A DNA stretch of 64,000 nt from Brassica napus (GCF_020379485.1 NC_063439.1:16249188-16313187), one strand, 5' to 3'. Positions 1-11,579 are shown, counted from the first letter of the stretch. The notes: a model not told the origin generated them from the sequence alone. Numbers and translations: made by a program.

Positions 1-11
1 TTGTCACAATA

Positions 12-3000
12 TTAACCAAACACACGAAAGTCTTCTTCGATGTCAAAGACATCAGAAGTCTCATACTCCGAAGGCACATGTTGTGCCATAAGCTGGATTA
101 AAATGGGATCATGTGCAACCTTCCATATATCTAAAGCAATCTTCTGTCGGCAAACCAGGATAATTTTGCCATCCCCTAAACTGAGGTCGATACCATGCAG
201 GTGCCATTCCAAGTGTTTGAGTGTGTATACCCTGCAATCAGCACAAGACTTGTTCAATATGGACTTCATATGTACCTCTATGATCGAATATTATGAGAGG
301 AGTAGTTTCTTCTTGTTTTCAGGTGGCCCAGCGGCCTTCAGTATCCTAATAATCCTAGCAGCAAATTTCTCTATGGATTTCCTATTCTTTCTCCGCAAGC
401 AATTAAAGACTTCTACTTTCTTTTCAATGATGTTAACGCAGATAAAAATCCAGTGATTACCTGCATAGAACATTACTAAATTTGTAAATATAGATATGTA
501 AATGGAGAAGTGTAAAGGAAACAATGATTATTACCATTTACAAACAAAGGAAAGTAGAGACGATCAACATCGACACCTCAGACTTTATCAGTGCGCCCAT
601 GAGCGGCAAGCTCTTCTCTCCCATAAGCAAGAAGAAGATTGGGCAATTTGTAGGCTGTTTTGTTAACCACAAACTTGCGGTATGAAGTCTCGATCTGGAG
701 GCAGAACATGGCGCTAATGAAAGCAACACGGTTTATACTCCAACGCCTCAAATATGTATTCTCTCGCCATATATAAATCATTGCATCTATTTCCTAAATA
801 TTCACAAGGAAAATAAACCAATGCACCATCAAAAATGTGTTACGAAGATACGACCATTCAAACTTGTATAAGAAAATCAATACCTTGTCTCCAAGCCATT
901 TTCCAGCACATATTATCCTCTGAGCTACGGTCAAATTAAAGGCCGTATGAACAATCCTTAGAGCTATTGATTCATAGACTATTTTGTGAATCTATTCCAT
1001 GATTCTTCGGTGAAATAATACAGTGACGACTGCGGAGAACCATCTTCCGCCATTGGTGAATCACTAAACTCAAGTTTCTTGCTTGGTTATTTAGACCATT
1101 TCTCCCACTTTGTCGGTGTTGGAGCTGTAGTTTCTTGCATTGGTTCAACTTTTGGTAGTTTTGGACAGTAGTCATTGGAGTCCACCAATCATTTGGTTCG
1201 TTGTCCTTATTAGTCTGCGATGGATCAAACCCTGGTACGTACGAGGACTGAGAAAGCCCTTCAAGGCCTTGGGTACATATCCATTCGTTGATATCATCTG
1301 CTTGACTCAAATTCACATCCTGTTAATTCAAAATACATAAGAAATACATTAAAAAAACTTATAAACTAACGTCCATTACATGAATATCTTACACATAGCT
1401 CATATGATTAATTATAAAAAAAGTTCACAACCATTACATAAATTTCAAACAAGGCACTTACAACCCAAACACACTTCCAAAACGAGACAATATAAAACAT
1501 ATCACATTCCATGCTGATACATAGACAACACTAACACAAACATACATGCAAACCATACAATAAACAAGCCAAAACAACATTTCAGAGAGTGATGAAGACT
1601 AAGGGTTCTTTACCAAGCGTTTGAACCTCCTCGGCAATAGCTTGCTAGGCGATGGCTTGCTCGTCGATATCTCTCCATGCTCAGCTTCAATGCTTGCATC
1701 CTTAAGTAAATCTTTAAGTTCATACTGAATTTTCTCAAAATTTTCACCCATCTGTTTATGTAGCCTCTCTTGCATTACAAAGAAATTCTGCTGAAACAAC
1801 TGCGCGGCAAAAGCCTTCATATCTTCATTAAACGGTGCATGTTGTGGTCTAGTAGAGAGAACCTTATGATTCTTTTTTTTTCATTCCACGGTCTGGGATC
1901 CTGTTCATTCCATTTCTAGCTGTCGACCCTATGTTCGTTGATCCTCTTGGAGTTCTAAAGTCTTCATCACTCCCAGCTTCTTCATCAATCCCAGCTTCTT
2001 CATTATTCTCAACTACTTCATCATCCTCTCCTTCTTTGTCATCAAGCCCAAAGAAAACTCTGGTGTGTCTTTGAAATCCCAAGTATGATCATTAAAGTCA
2101 TTCTTAGTCATTATCATCCTCTTGAGAACCTTGATTCTATCATCCTCCACCTCATCTTTTCTGCGAAAATCAGCATTTTCAACAACATCATAATTCCATG
2201 TCCATGAGATGTATGGATAGATGTCATCCTACACAAGAACGGTAAACAAAGTTAGATTTAAACACTCATTTCAAACCGGATGCATTCATCTTAAATAGGA
2301 ATAATTACCTCGGATGCAAAAATGTTCTTCAACCGAATGATCTCCTCGTATGAAATCTTTGCAGCTCCGGTCCAGTTTATGCATCTATGACCATTCTTAA
2401 ATCATTTGTCCAGTTTTCTTCCACAGAGCTTTCCAATTTTTGGTACCGCTTTCAATGCCCAAATCTGCAAGGTGTAAGAAAAGCCAACTATCACATAACC
2501 TTCTCCTTCAGTTTGCCACGTGTTTTAGCTATTGACACGTAGAGAAGGTCAAAAGCAGCAACTCCCCAAGGATACTTTCAAACCTTCTCAAGATCCATCA
2601 CCAATTTGATGTACTTGAGGGGGATATTAGCCTTCTCATATCTCGCGTAAACCATACAAACGATGATGCAAAGATACACCAGCCTTATTCGATCAGCATA
2701 CTCCACTTCTTAACAGCCTTCTTGTGCCTCTTCCACATGTATAAGATACAAATTCCCTCTTTTCTCCTCACCACTCTCCTCCAGAAACCACCATCATCTT
2801 CCCAGTCAACCAACTCCTTAAGTGAGAGACTAGTATCGCATTCAACTCCTTTGGCAGCCATTCTTCCAACCTTTTCATATAACATACCATCCTGCAGCTG
2901 TAAGCCGCTTTTGTAACGCCTGAGAAATACCTACAATCAAAGAAAAAAAATTGTAATGAGAGCACAAACAAAGAAAGAACATAAACGTACTTTTAGTTCT

Positions 3001-3483
3001 ACAACATACTTTTAATTCTACAATCTGTGTATTTCAGAACTTATGTTCCACCTATTTCTCATATTTCACAGAACAACAAACATTACAATCAGACAACTAG
3101 TGTACATGTGTAACATGAATATAAGCTCTTTGTCAAATTTTCCCTCTTACAAAAGAACCTAAGTCGATCCTTTACAAAAAAATAATAATATGCATCACTT
3201 AATTTTAGTGTATAAGAAGAGTAAACAACCCATATAACTAATTTTAGTTTAAGAAAGAAGACAAATCGGGTTTAAGAAATCTAGGGTTAAGAGAATCAAA
3301 ATATGTAATCGCAAACTTAGTGTTTAGAAACGTGAGATTTTGATGAAATTGATGATACAAAGTGTGAAGGGAACATCCGACGAAACTCGTACAGAAAGAA
3401 GAAGACCGTCCGACGAAACCCGTAGAGGAAGAACAAATCTCCAATTCGTTGATTCGTGTCTGAGAAAAAGAGAAGGAAGACAA
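12..3483 (-). pseudogene. Decayed DUF1985-Ulp1 (C48-like cysteine protease) gene of a Mutator-like element
   Basis: I recognise the family from fragments read right to left. Around 2520-2890 lies a DUF1985-type stretch with the hallmark KYPWG. Acidic and linker exons follow at 1599-2082 and 972-1316. At 12-781 is a Ulp1-like protease: GNHWIFICVNI around 430-470 supplies the His, and CADCRVYTLK with LDIWKVAHDP lies at 12-269. The Cys sits in DCR where the family usually has DCG. In-frame stops (for example TGA just before KYPWG) and frame changes between neighbouring blocks show decay. Such proteins are carried by plant MULEs (KAONASHI and VANDAL-like) and are predicted deSUMOylating-type proteases of unknown target. 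No MURA transposase is visible here; it may lie left of the window. The first coding exon is uncertain, so the 3483 limit is approximate. Confidence 0.72.
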
Positions 3484-3660
3484 AAACGAGACTAGATACG
3501 AAAAACTCTATGATTTCGGATTAGAGACAGAGAAACAAGGGTTCTCACATTAAATCACCATTGATATGGCTTGAAGGTTTCGATGGAGAAGAGGAGTAAA
3601 GTGAAACCAGAAATTAGGGTAAAACGCGGAACTTAAGTGGTTTTGCCTCTCTCACGATTT

Positions 3661-4267
3661 TTTTTTTTTACTTTTTTCCCTTTTTTATAAAAATTTAAAT
3701 ATAATATGATTAATCAAAATTAATTAGGTTAATTGAAGAGTATAATGGTATTAAAGGAATATAAATCCAACTTAACTAAATAATCTTCTACAAATCCGGT
3801 TGGGACAAATCTAAGTTGAGAATTTATCTTTTTCCCAATTGTCTCTTAAGAAAAAGGAAAATTGGAAAAAAAAAAAGAACACTTTGAACTTTTGTTTGTC
3901 TCTTTAGAAATTTGTATATTGTAGGTTATTTTGGACAGGTCACCCTTATGTAATGGAAAAAATAGTAAACTAAATTATAATAATAAAAAAATATATGAAA
4001 GCGATTGGAAACATAAGTATGACTATTTACATGTTTAAATTTTTTTTTTTCAAAATAGTGGAATCATATTTTATTTTATGTTCTAACTGTGGATAGAATA
4101 CTCACTATGGTCATCTACTTAGCTAGAAAACGGATACTAAGTATTATACGTAGATCTATCCTGGGTATTTAACAAAACAAAACTTCCTTGTATATTCAAT
4201 ATTTGCTAGAGTACCCCAAACCATTCTCGTACAACTTAAAAATCTGAGAAAAAACTCGATCTTTCTT
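3661..4267. other. AT-rich spacer without a gene
   Basis: Low-complexity AT-rich DNA between the two copies of the duplicated element end. I see no coding region, RNA gene or terminal repeat in it. Confidence 0.6.
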
Positions 4268-4975
4268 CACTTCCTCCAACCTTTTGATATAACATACCAT
4301 CATGCAGTTGTTATTGATCTGAGTCACTTGGATCTTCTCACCCTCCTTAAAAAACTGCTTTGGTAACTAGACATACCTATAATTAAAGAAAAAAAAAGAT
4401 TGTAATGAGAGCACAAACAAACAAAGACATACCTACATGTTTAACATTACAATCGGACAACAACTAGTCTAATATTTCAAGACCCGAATTTTCTCCCTTT
4501 CCAAAAACCTAAATCGATACTCTACAAATACATATCAAAAACAGTAACGCGCATGACTTAATCGTAGTGTATAAATTGATTAATCAACCCATAGAACTAA
4601 TTTAGTTTAAGAAAAATGACAAATCGGTTTAAAAAAACTAGGGTTAAGAGAATCAATAGAAGAAATCGCATACCTAGTGTGAAGAAACGTGAGAGTTTGA
4701 TGAAATTGATGGAAGACCACTTCGATTTCGTAATGAACCGTCTGACGAAACTTGTCGAGCAAGAACACTTTGATTTCGTTGTTTTGTGTGTGAGAACGAA
4801 GAGGTCGATGACGAAAACGAGGTTAGAGACGAAAGGTTTGACAAAACACTGATGAAGAACAAGGATTCACTCTAAGAACCCTAAATCGCCATGGATGGAG
4901 TCAAGAGCAACGGCGGAGAAGACAAGATAAAAAAAAAGAAATTAGGGTAACCTGAGACCTTTACTTTAAATGTGT
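4268..4975 (-). repeat. Diverged second copy of the 5' end of the DUF1985 element
   Basis: This stretch matches 2862-3660 in order and orientation. Shared blocks include ATAACATACCATC, ATTGTAATGAGAGCACAAAC, and a leader with TTTCATCAAA and CTCACGTTTCT. Both copies run into similar AT-rich DNA with GGTTAATT and TATGGTATT just before the adjacent sequence. The arrangement is a local duplication of roughly 0.7-0.8 kb, with the copies differing by many substitutions and small indels. No credible coding region is left in it. Confidence 0.6.
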
Positions 4976-5139
4976 CTCTTTTGTTTTTATTTTTATTTTT
5001 ACCTTTTTGAATATTAAATCAGTTACGAAAAATTATAATTGTAAATATATTTCATATTAATTGGTTAATTTTAAGGGTATTATGGTATTTATAGAAATTG
5101 AAATCCTATTTTCCTAAAAAATCTGCTAAAGGTCCTATT

Positions 5140-5567
5140 TGTTGGACTCAATTTCGGTCAATACATTAATGGGTCAGTATCGAGGATATGGGCTACGAAG
5201 AGTTAAAGCCCATAGCGAACACACGAGCTCAAGACGGAGACTTCAAAGATCCAGAGATCGCGGAACGGTTGCGAAGATGACGGGAGCAGCCCGTTATAAG
5301 AAGAGATCAATGCATAAGAAAGGGAGACGTGGAAAACCCTAGAGAGAGGTACACCCACACTTCGACCTTGTTTTAATCTAGTTTTAGTCTTTGATCTGAT
5401 TAATCTCATTTTGTAACATTCGATCTCAATCCATTCATTGTATTCATCCATACTCATCAAAAAAGTCCATTTTTGCCTACTGGAAACTGATTACATCGTT
5501 GTGTTCTAAAGATATCATTGCTTACATCATTTATCTTCCCTACTTAGTGTAGATTTTAGGATCTACA
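5140..5567 (+). repeat. 5' LTR of an LTR retrotransposon
   Basis: The block begins TGTTGGACTC and ends ATCTACA, so it has the TG...CA form of an LTR. It is followed after three bases by a primer-binding-site-like sequence starting TGGCGCCG. Length is about 428 bp. The matching 3' LTR is not in this window, so the ends rest on the TG/CA form and the adjacent primer site rather than on a pairwise match. It abuts the decayed MULE to the left. Confidence 0.6.
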
Positions 5568-6612
5568 TTTTGGCGCCGACTGTGGGAAAGATAAACGAAA
5601 AATATCTTTGCTAAGAAACCGATCTAAGTTTCCTAAGCGCGACTATGGATCCTAATCAAACCGTCGGAACCACAACATCGAGAGGCAACAACATCAATCC
5701 TACGGGATCCGACTCAGGAACCAAAACCTTACCCACTGGGCCAACGGGAGCCGATGGAGCGATCAGAACAACCCAGACACAACGAATCCCTCCGATCGGA
5801 ATATCGAGTCAAGATCGATTTTCCCCGATTGATCGGAATTTGATTCCAGATCGAATCTCCATCCCTGAACGAGCCAGAGCCCGAGTCTGGAACCGTCACG
5901 GAGAAAGGAAGTCTGCCGACGATCTAACCTGATCCCAAACTACTAGACCGATATCTCCGACCCTCTAGCCCAGACTCGAGAAGAAGTGACCGAGCTTCGA
6001 GGAATGGTCTCATCGTTAATCGATGACACTCGCAACCAAAAGATCGCCTATTGAACCGTCGCTGACCGACTGGATCAGGACGAACGGGAACGCTTGAGAA
6101 AGAAACCAAACACCGCTTGACCCGTTAAGGGGAACGTTGAATCCCCAAAATACCGGATTGTTTAGCACCCCAGAGATCCCAAGCGCCCGATCCGGGTGCT
6201 ACACGGGAGAAACTCCAACGACCGCCGCAGCAGGGCATGACCCACCGAAGCTTAAGCTACAACGGATTGGATGAGATAGATACTGGGCTGCAAGGTCCAC
6301 GAAGCACTCCAATCCAATCCCAAAACAGATGTACGGGAAGACCTGGGGAGCCAAGAACTCGAATCCAGACGCCAAGTCATCCGACCTCCGAAAATCTAAC
6401 TCCATCTGCTACGGGGACCTTTCATCAAACAGGGTTCGATGACCCAATAGGACAGGCTCGGGGGTACGACCTCTGCAGACCCATCGATGTGGATCTTCAA
6501 ATGGAAGACCCAGTGATCCAGAACTATATCGAAAGAAACGATGCCGAGCTTAAAAGGATACATGCCATCGTGCATATGGCGACGAGCTACGCCCCAGACA
6601 TTGAGTTTCATC
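5568..6612 (+). mobile_element. Truncated LTR retrotransposon, probably Ty3/gypsy: primer site and broken gag
   Basis: TGGCGCCGACTGTGGG at 5571 resembles the primer-binding site used by many plant gypsy elements (tRNA-Asp-like start TGGCGCC). A gag-type reading frame opens at 5645 (MDPNQTVGTT), stops at about 5930, and re-opens in other frames. The last readable part, near 6500-6610, contains IERNDAELKRIH and TSYAPDIE, which resemble the gag region just upstream of the core domain in Tat-type gypsy elements. Homology ends abruptly near 6612 where unrelated AT-rich DNA begins; protease, RT and integrase are absent. This is a dead 5' fragment. Confidence 0.55.
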
Positions 6613-7100
6613 AGGAGTTTAATTGTTCACGTGGTTATAGCTGCTATTTTATTGCAATAATGTGCCCACTACGTTTACCACGTTAATTCCATGTTCACTT
6701 ATTTTTTTTAATAGAGTTTTAATAAATGATGGTGGTCATAATTAGTTTCATTATTTAAATTTACGACAGTATTTTTTACTCACAGATTTAGTTTCATTAT
6801 TTAAATCTGATCATTGTTGAGTCTGCATTATGTTCTTTGGTGTATCTGTGTAGATGTTTCTTTGATTTCCTTCTCAACTTATATGTTTTTTTGTTGGTAT
6901 CGAAGATCTGATAATGTTTATTGTCTTTCCTTCAGATAATGCTTCGATCATTTATCCAACAAAGATAATTAAAGCAGCCCAACCGGTAATCAAGAATTGG
7001 TGTTACAGTTACAAAAAATAAAGAGATCTGATGGATTCAAAATAAATGGTATACGGGATTCATCTTTGTGTCAACTCCTTTATTATAATATTATTACTGA
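6613..7100. other. Non-coding AT-rich stretch between retrotransposon and Helitron
   Basis: No convincing gene. A junction with the gag remnant lies at about 6612. The 3' end of the minus-strand Helitron that begins at 9599 should lie around here, but I found no clear CTRR end with hairpin. Confidence 0.45.
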
Positions 7101-7290
7101 AAGTGTTTGATTACATAGCCATGGTTCGTCCTTCTAGCTTTCACAACACGTTTCCACGGTTCAAGCCGTTTGCCTTTTTGAAGTTCCTTTTCAATTTTTT
7201 TCCACCTTAGCCACCAGCCCTGCAGATGTGAAGCATGAGAAGTAATATTTACAGATCAAGCACAACAAAATCTCCTTTTAGGATCAACAA

Positions 7291-7641
7291 TGTAACATCC
7301 CGAGTTGTGATATATGAAAAAGGCTTAAGATAATTGATTTGGCTACCTATGTCACCAAAGTTGACTTACTTTTTCTGGAGCACATCCTGAAAGAACTCCA
7401 GAGTTAAGCGTGCTTGAGCCGGAGTAGTGGAAGGATGGGTGACCTATCGGGAAGTGATTCGCGATAGCGTGCGAGTGAGGCCAAAGCATGGGAAAAGGTC
7501 GGGTGGTGATTGCAGGGTCAGTAAACAGTGATTTCGAGCCTTTAGAAAATTAACGGACTGACCGTCAGACGGGATGGGGCTCACGGGCCGAGAGAGCGGG
7601 CGTGGGTGGCCCATTAGCCGTGGGCGGGTCGGGGCGTTACA
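7291..7641 (+). mobile_element. Cassandra-type solo LTR containing a 5S rRNA-like segment
   Basis: The 351-bp unit begins TGTAACATCCCGAG and ends GGGGCGTTACA, which are Cassandra LTR ends. It is flanked by perfect 5-bp target-site duplications, AACAA at 7286-7290 and at 7642-7646. Cassandra elements are non-coding terminal-repeat retrotransposons in miniature whose LTRs carry a 5S rRNA sequence. The 5S-like part here is at about 7383-7455. Only one LTR is present with an intact duplication on both sides, so this is a solo LTR left by LTR-LTR recombination. Confidence 0.85.
7383..7455 (+). other. 5S rRNA-derived segment inside the Cassandra LTR
   Basis: The stretch contains AACTCCAGAGTTAAGCGTGC, GGAGTAGTGGAAGGATGGG and TGACCTATCGGGAAGT. 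It follows the 3' two-thirds of plant 5S rRNA, including the internal pol III control region, with several substitutions. It lacks the normal 5S start and is embedded in an LTR, so it is not a functional 5S gene. The retained pol III promoter is characteristic of Cassandra. Confidence 0.8.
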
Positions 7642-7989
7642 AACAAACTTTGGATGCATTAGCAAAATCTCATGTGACCTGCATTATACCATCCAACTCT
7701 TTTCTCATTTATTTCAGCTTATACGGCTTATGAAACATGAGAAGAGATTACAGGTTAACCATAATAGCTATATGTTGTAAAGGCAAACAAACTCAGATGT
7801 ACAACACCATTCTCACTTACCTTTTTCAACGACTTGGCTTTAGCCAACGACTGTAACATGAGAAAGAAAAATCAGATGGAGAGACAGATAAAAGAAACAA
7901 CCGTAGTCCATAAAAAGACCCTCAAGACCAAAAAGGTTTCGAGTCCACTCATATATCACAACAGATCAGATCTCCCATTTCTTGAGCTA

Positions 7990-8672
7990 CATACCATCAG
8001 GAGGAGTGCTCTCGATTTTCTTAGTTCCAACCTCTTTCCTGTCTATTGAGAACACTGTCCCATTAGATTCCACTTCTTCATTGTACAAAAAGAAATCGCA
8101 AGAGAGTCAATAAAAAATGACACAAAATTTGTAGTCTCCATGAGAGAAGAAAGACTACAGAGAAGATACTCACAAATGATTTGCTCATTTCACGCCTCAT
8201 ATCCTCATCAGCATTTGAATAAATTTTACGGAAGAACTTGTTCAAAGCCGTGTCACCTTCGGGCTTCTCATTCTTCTCATGTTTCTTCACTTCATCTTCA
8301 AGCTTGTCCCAGTCCTTAACACGCATGGAAGAAGGATAAGCCAGTCTCATAGAAACATTTGCACCAAAGTTCCAAATGTCAAGAGACTGTGATTTAAACC
8401 TCAAATTAAATAAGAAGAAAGTGTAAAAAACCTGTTGAGACATTAGGCTTTGGCAAAACCGTAGGCCCTTTGCCGTGTTTAAGAGAGGCCCATGTGATGA
8501 TCTCTTCTTTTGCAAGACGTTTCTCAATCTTGGTTGACATTACTTCATATTTGCACTTCTCTGGTACTGCATGAATTAAATAAACAAAAGGTGAAACAAT
8601 GATTTTCAAAATCAGTCTCGGTTGGAGATGATATGCTTCCTCTCCAGGAACATCAATCACAACACTCAGCTG
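7990..8672 (-). pseudogene. SGT1: SGT1 co-chaperone gene fragment (CS and SGS domains)
   Basis: Read on the minus strand, exons encode the CS domain (VVIDVPGEEAYHLQPRL near 8610-8665; CKYEVMSTKIEKRLAKEEI and ITWASLKHGKGP near 8445-8565). The SGS domain follows (DWDKLEDEVKKHEKNEKPEG, LNKFFRKIYSNADEDMRREM near 8180-8330; VESNGTVFS and KEVGTKKIESTPPDG near 7995-8065). SGT1 normally starts with a TPR domain and acts with HSP90 and RAR1 in SCF and resistance-protein maturation. The TPR part is missing, the first CS exon junction appears out of frame by one base, and the fragment lies in a Helitron. It is a captured fragment rather than a working gene. Confidence 0.8.
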
Positions 8673-8909
8673 CAAAATCACAGCACAATTAATACACACA
8701 GTTATAAAAGAAAGCTTCTACGTTGGAGTTGATCAAACATGGAATTCAAGTGTGTGAACATCAAATACTTAAGAGAATCTAAATTCAAGGAAGCGGAGAT
8801 GTGTAAAACATTGAACCGGTGATTTCAGAAGGTGAAAGTGTGTGAACATCAAATATTTACAACATCAATCACCAGAAGCTGAAAAAGGACTCGGTGTGAA
8901 ATCTATCTA

Positions 8910-9107
8910 TCATTTAACCGGTGAAACCAAAACTAAAGGCGGAGCTAAATATATAACTTGAGAATCAAGCAGGAGCATGTCGACTCCCATGTGATCTCCA
9001 CCACGGCGTACACTCCGGGCCTCCCAGAAACGGAACAGGCGAACTTGGACGGAGAAGGAAGAGCGGCCAGTATGTAGATCGGAGAGGAAAACCAAAGCGT
9101 TAGCCAT
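8910..9107 (-). pseudogene. First exon of an RPA70/DUF223-like OB-fold gene (Helitron-associated)
   Basis: The reading frame begins with ATG at 9107 and encodes FLSDLHTGRSSFSVQVRL, RFWEARSVRRGG and MGVDMLLLDS. This is the typical start of crucifer DUF223/RPA1-like proteins found in and near Helitrons. A GT follows LLLDSQ, so the first exon probably ends there and the remaining codons are intron. The next OB-fold exons are absent; SGT1 exons follow instead. It may supply a promoter and start codon to the captured exons. Truncated, so not a functional RPA subunit. Confidence 0.6.
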
Positions 9108-9599
9108 AACTAAGAATTTTTGGTTTGCTTTTTAACTTTAGAATAGATGAGAGATGATTGTAAATTCAGAAATTCATACCTTTTTATATTCAAACGCAAT
9201 CACCTCGCAGTCTCAAGAGCCGTATTGAATATAGATTGTGGATGTCGATTAATGGAGGTTTTTATGAGGATAATCGGTTACTGGTACTGTTAGGAAGAAG
9301 ATGAAAGATCTCGACTGCGCAAACGAATAGCCATGAGCTTTAGAGTTGCGAAGATGATCTCGCGTTAAACCTAATGGAGGAAACACAGCGTTTCATCCGG
9401 ATGATTCTGTCGACATCGACACAACGTTACGGGCCTCCGACACCAAAAGCCCAAATATGAATCAATATGGATCAATGCAGGAGACAAAAAAAATCTGACT
9501 GGTTAGAACAAAATAATTGACACGTGTAATGCTCTCCTTTCCCTATTTTCTTAGGTGGCAAAAGGAAAAAAGAATAAAGCTTTACTTTATATTAATAGA

Positions 9600-10061
9600 T
9601 AGGCATGTAGATGAATTAATCAAAGAACTTAGGTTGGTCAATTGAATTTTACACTTGGATTGGGTGGGTGAGCTTTGTGCTGGGTTTTGTTTATCTGACA
9701 AGCAAATTTTGTAAAATAATTTTTGTTGCAAAATTGTGGACAAGTTCTTGTAATTTACAGTTTGGTATTAATTGTTTGAGGCATACTTAGTTGAACCATT
9801 AAATTAAATTATAAATAAAATTGACGAAAGCTAAAAGTATAAATAAGTATGAATAGAATGGGTTAATGTAACTAGAGACTAAAATTTCACATATAGAAAA
9901 ACATTCACGAGGCTAAAAGTATAAATTGCGATGTATGATATCAAGACGAAGTTTGTATGATTATGAGACAAGTACAACTGAAGAATGTATAGAACTTTTT
10001 AAAGTGAAGAATGAATTTTGGCGACGTGTTTCTAATCGATGATTGAAATATCTCCGAGATT
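9600..10061. other. AT-rich intergenic DNA
   Basis: Between the Helitron 5' end and the RING gene stop codon. It contains the 3' flank of the RING gene. I see no gene or repeat boundary beyond the Helitron end at 9599. Confidence 0.5.
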
Positions 10062-10715
10062 TTATCCGTGAGATGGTTCAGAGCCGCAAATGGGACAAAC
10101 TTTCTTTGTCTGAAGCCATTTGGTTATACATTCAGAGTGGTACGGATGGTTACAAAGTCGGAGTACGACCAAAGATTCTCCTTCTTCAAACTCCATTTGG
10201 CAAACCACACAACGATCAATCTCGTTTTTGTTATGTGAAAATACGTAGCTAGATGGCTTCAGACACGTGGAGATTTCGATCTGCGTCAGGCCACGTTTTT
10301 CAACTCCGATGAATTCTCCAAGTGCAATCAGTTCCTCGTAAGACAACTGGTCGGGGTCAATCTCGTCTTCTTCCTCCAGGAAATCATCCTCCTCAACGTA
10401 AGAGTTGCTTTCTTGGTCCTCAAGATACTCATTGATTTCATCTTCATCTTCTCCAAACCCATTGCTATCGAAATACTCGTAGTAGTTATCATTTCTTCCT
10501 TCTTCGTCTTCGTCTTCATCTTCATCTTCATCTTCAGATTCTCCATCACTTTCCATCATGGAAAACCTTGAGGAGGCCAAATCATGGATACGAGGGGGAA
10601 AATGGGAATTAGCTTGGGAGGCAGCAAGAGCAACTTCTGAATTTGCTTGCTCAAAGACGGTTAGATCAGGAAATTTGTTTGGAGGTTGCTTGGGATCTTC
10701 TTCTTGGTTATCCAT
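10062..10715 (-). CDS. RING-H2 E3 ubiquitin ligase, BIG BROTHER-related type
   Basis: An intact single-exon gene of 217 residues. The N-terminal two-thirds is low complexity and very acidic, with an Asp/Glu run around residues 57-70. The C-terminal quarter is a RING-H2 finger: CVVC near residue 168, then CNHPYHSEC with the two zinc-binding His, and CPIC near the end. This order matches BIG BROTHER-related ligases, which act with E2 enzymes to ubiquitinate growth regulators; the substrate cannot be told from sequence. The start at 10715 is the first ATG of a frame that stays open to the stop, and MDNQEEDP is a plausible N terminus. It is the only fully intact ordinary protein-coding host gene I see in the window. 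Confidence 0.85.
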   Translation of the reverse strand: MDNQEEDPKQPPNKFPDLTVFEQANSEVALAASQANSHFPPRIHDLASSRFSMMESDGESEDEDEDEDEDEEGRNDNYYEYFDSNGFGEDEDEINEYLEDQESNSYVEEDDFLEEEDEIDPDQLSYEELIALGEFIGVEKRGLTQIEISTCLKPSSYVFSHNKNEIDRCVVCQMEFEEGESLVVLRLCNHPYHSECITKWLQTKKVCPICGSEPSHG

Positions 10716-11579
10716 AGGAGAAGAAGAAGAAGCAGCTTGTTTTGTGGTTAGGAAGCCTTGCTCTAAGATTTATACGAAAATAAGTTTCATGCAATAAGGT
10801 TACTTAAGCGTCAAGACAGGAATAATGTAGACAGCCTCAGTACAAAGTAATACATAAGATAGAAGTTAGGGTATCCTTTTTCACTGTTGTAAGCAAAGTA
10901 ATGCATTAAAATTTAGTTTACAGATCAGGTCTGCATTTTCTTTAACGTTGGGTCTTCCAAAAAAGTCATAAATATAAATGATAAATATAATTAAATAAGT
11001 TAATAAATTATTTTATTTATTAAAAATTAAGCTTGAATAAGTATGCATATAAAACAACACTATTTTTCAAATAAACTTAATTTTTGGTAAGTTAATATCC
11101 TAAATAAAATATTTAAATTAGTATCAATTGAATTTAAATTTTTATTAATTAAATATAAAATATTAAAAGTTAGATCAATATATTTAACTTAGAAAAAGAT
11201 ATATAAATTACTAAAATTATATTGTGGATCATATTTTTAATAGATGCTCTTACGATTACATGTATATTCACCAAACATATAAACTATTTAAATTAATAAA
11301 CGATTTAAAGAACGATTTATCTCATTTTGTTAATAAAAATACTGAATCAAATTTTGACTAGTGTGAGGTGAGTTAAAAGGATTGATCTACTCATTTTAAT
11401 AATAGAACATTCAAAAATCCAATGAAAGACAAATTACATAGACTAATCTTTTCAACAATAACTTTATTTAATTTTATCAACTAAATAAATCATAAAAATC
11501 AATTAATGAAGAGTTATATTTTCAAACTACAACAATTTTAGTCCAAACAAAAGTATATGAACAATAAATTCTTATCTAA
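10716..11579. other. AT-rich upstream region of the RING gene, no gene seen
   Basis: The first 150-200 bases should hold the RING gene promoter. The rest is strongly AT-rich and shows no coding region or clear transposon end before the Helitron-like start at 11580. Confidence 0.5.

Larger units (their letters stand above)
7103..7853 (-). pseudogene. Captured exons of an unrecognised gene, split by a Cassandra LTR
   Basis: Two exon-like blocks keep splice signals. A small one near 7824-7853 lies between an acceptor TGTTACAG and a donor GTAAGTGAG and encodes SLAKAKSLKK. A second one starting near 7218 after CTGCAG encodes GWWLRWKKIEKELQKGKR and reaches a stop near 7095. The Cassandra solo LTR lies in the putative intron between them. 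The peptide is basic and Trp-rich; I do not recognise the parent gene. Orientation agrees with the SGT1 exons upstream, so a chimeric transcript is conceivable. Confidence 0.4.
7101..9599 (-). mobile_element. Helitron (minus strand) with an RPA-like exon and captured host exons
   Basis: Read on the minus strand, the element starts at 9599 with TCTATTAATATAAAG, preceded by A. This is the usual Helitron 5' end (TC, host A before it). About 0.5 kb inside is an exon of the DUF223/RPA70-like family typical of crucifer Helitrons. SGT1 exons and two exons of a further unrecognised gene follow in the same orientation, as expected for Helitron gene capture. The 3' end is not identified and the left limit is set by the last captured exon. 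A Cassandra solo LTR is inserted within it. Confidence 0.55.

Noticed and set aside
5139..5342. A 67-codon basic protein at the start of the LTR
   Set aside because: It lies wholly inside the LTR; Arg-rich frame by chance.
7383..7455. A 5S ribosomal RNA gene
   Set aside because: Only the 3' part is present, with substitutions, inside an LTR with Cassandra ends and a target-site duplication.
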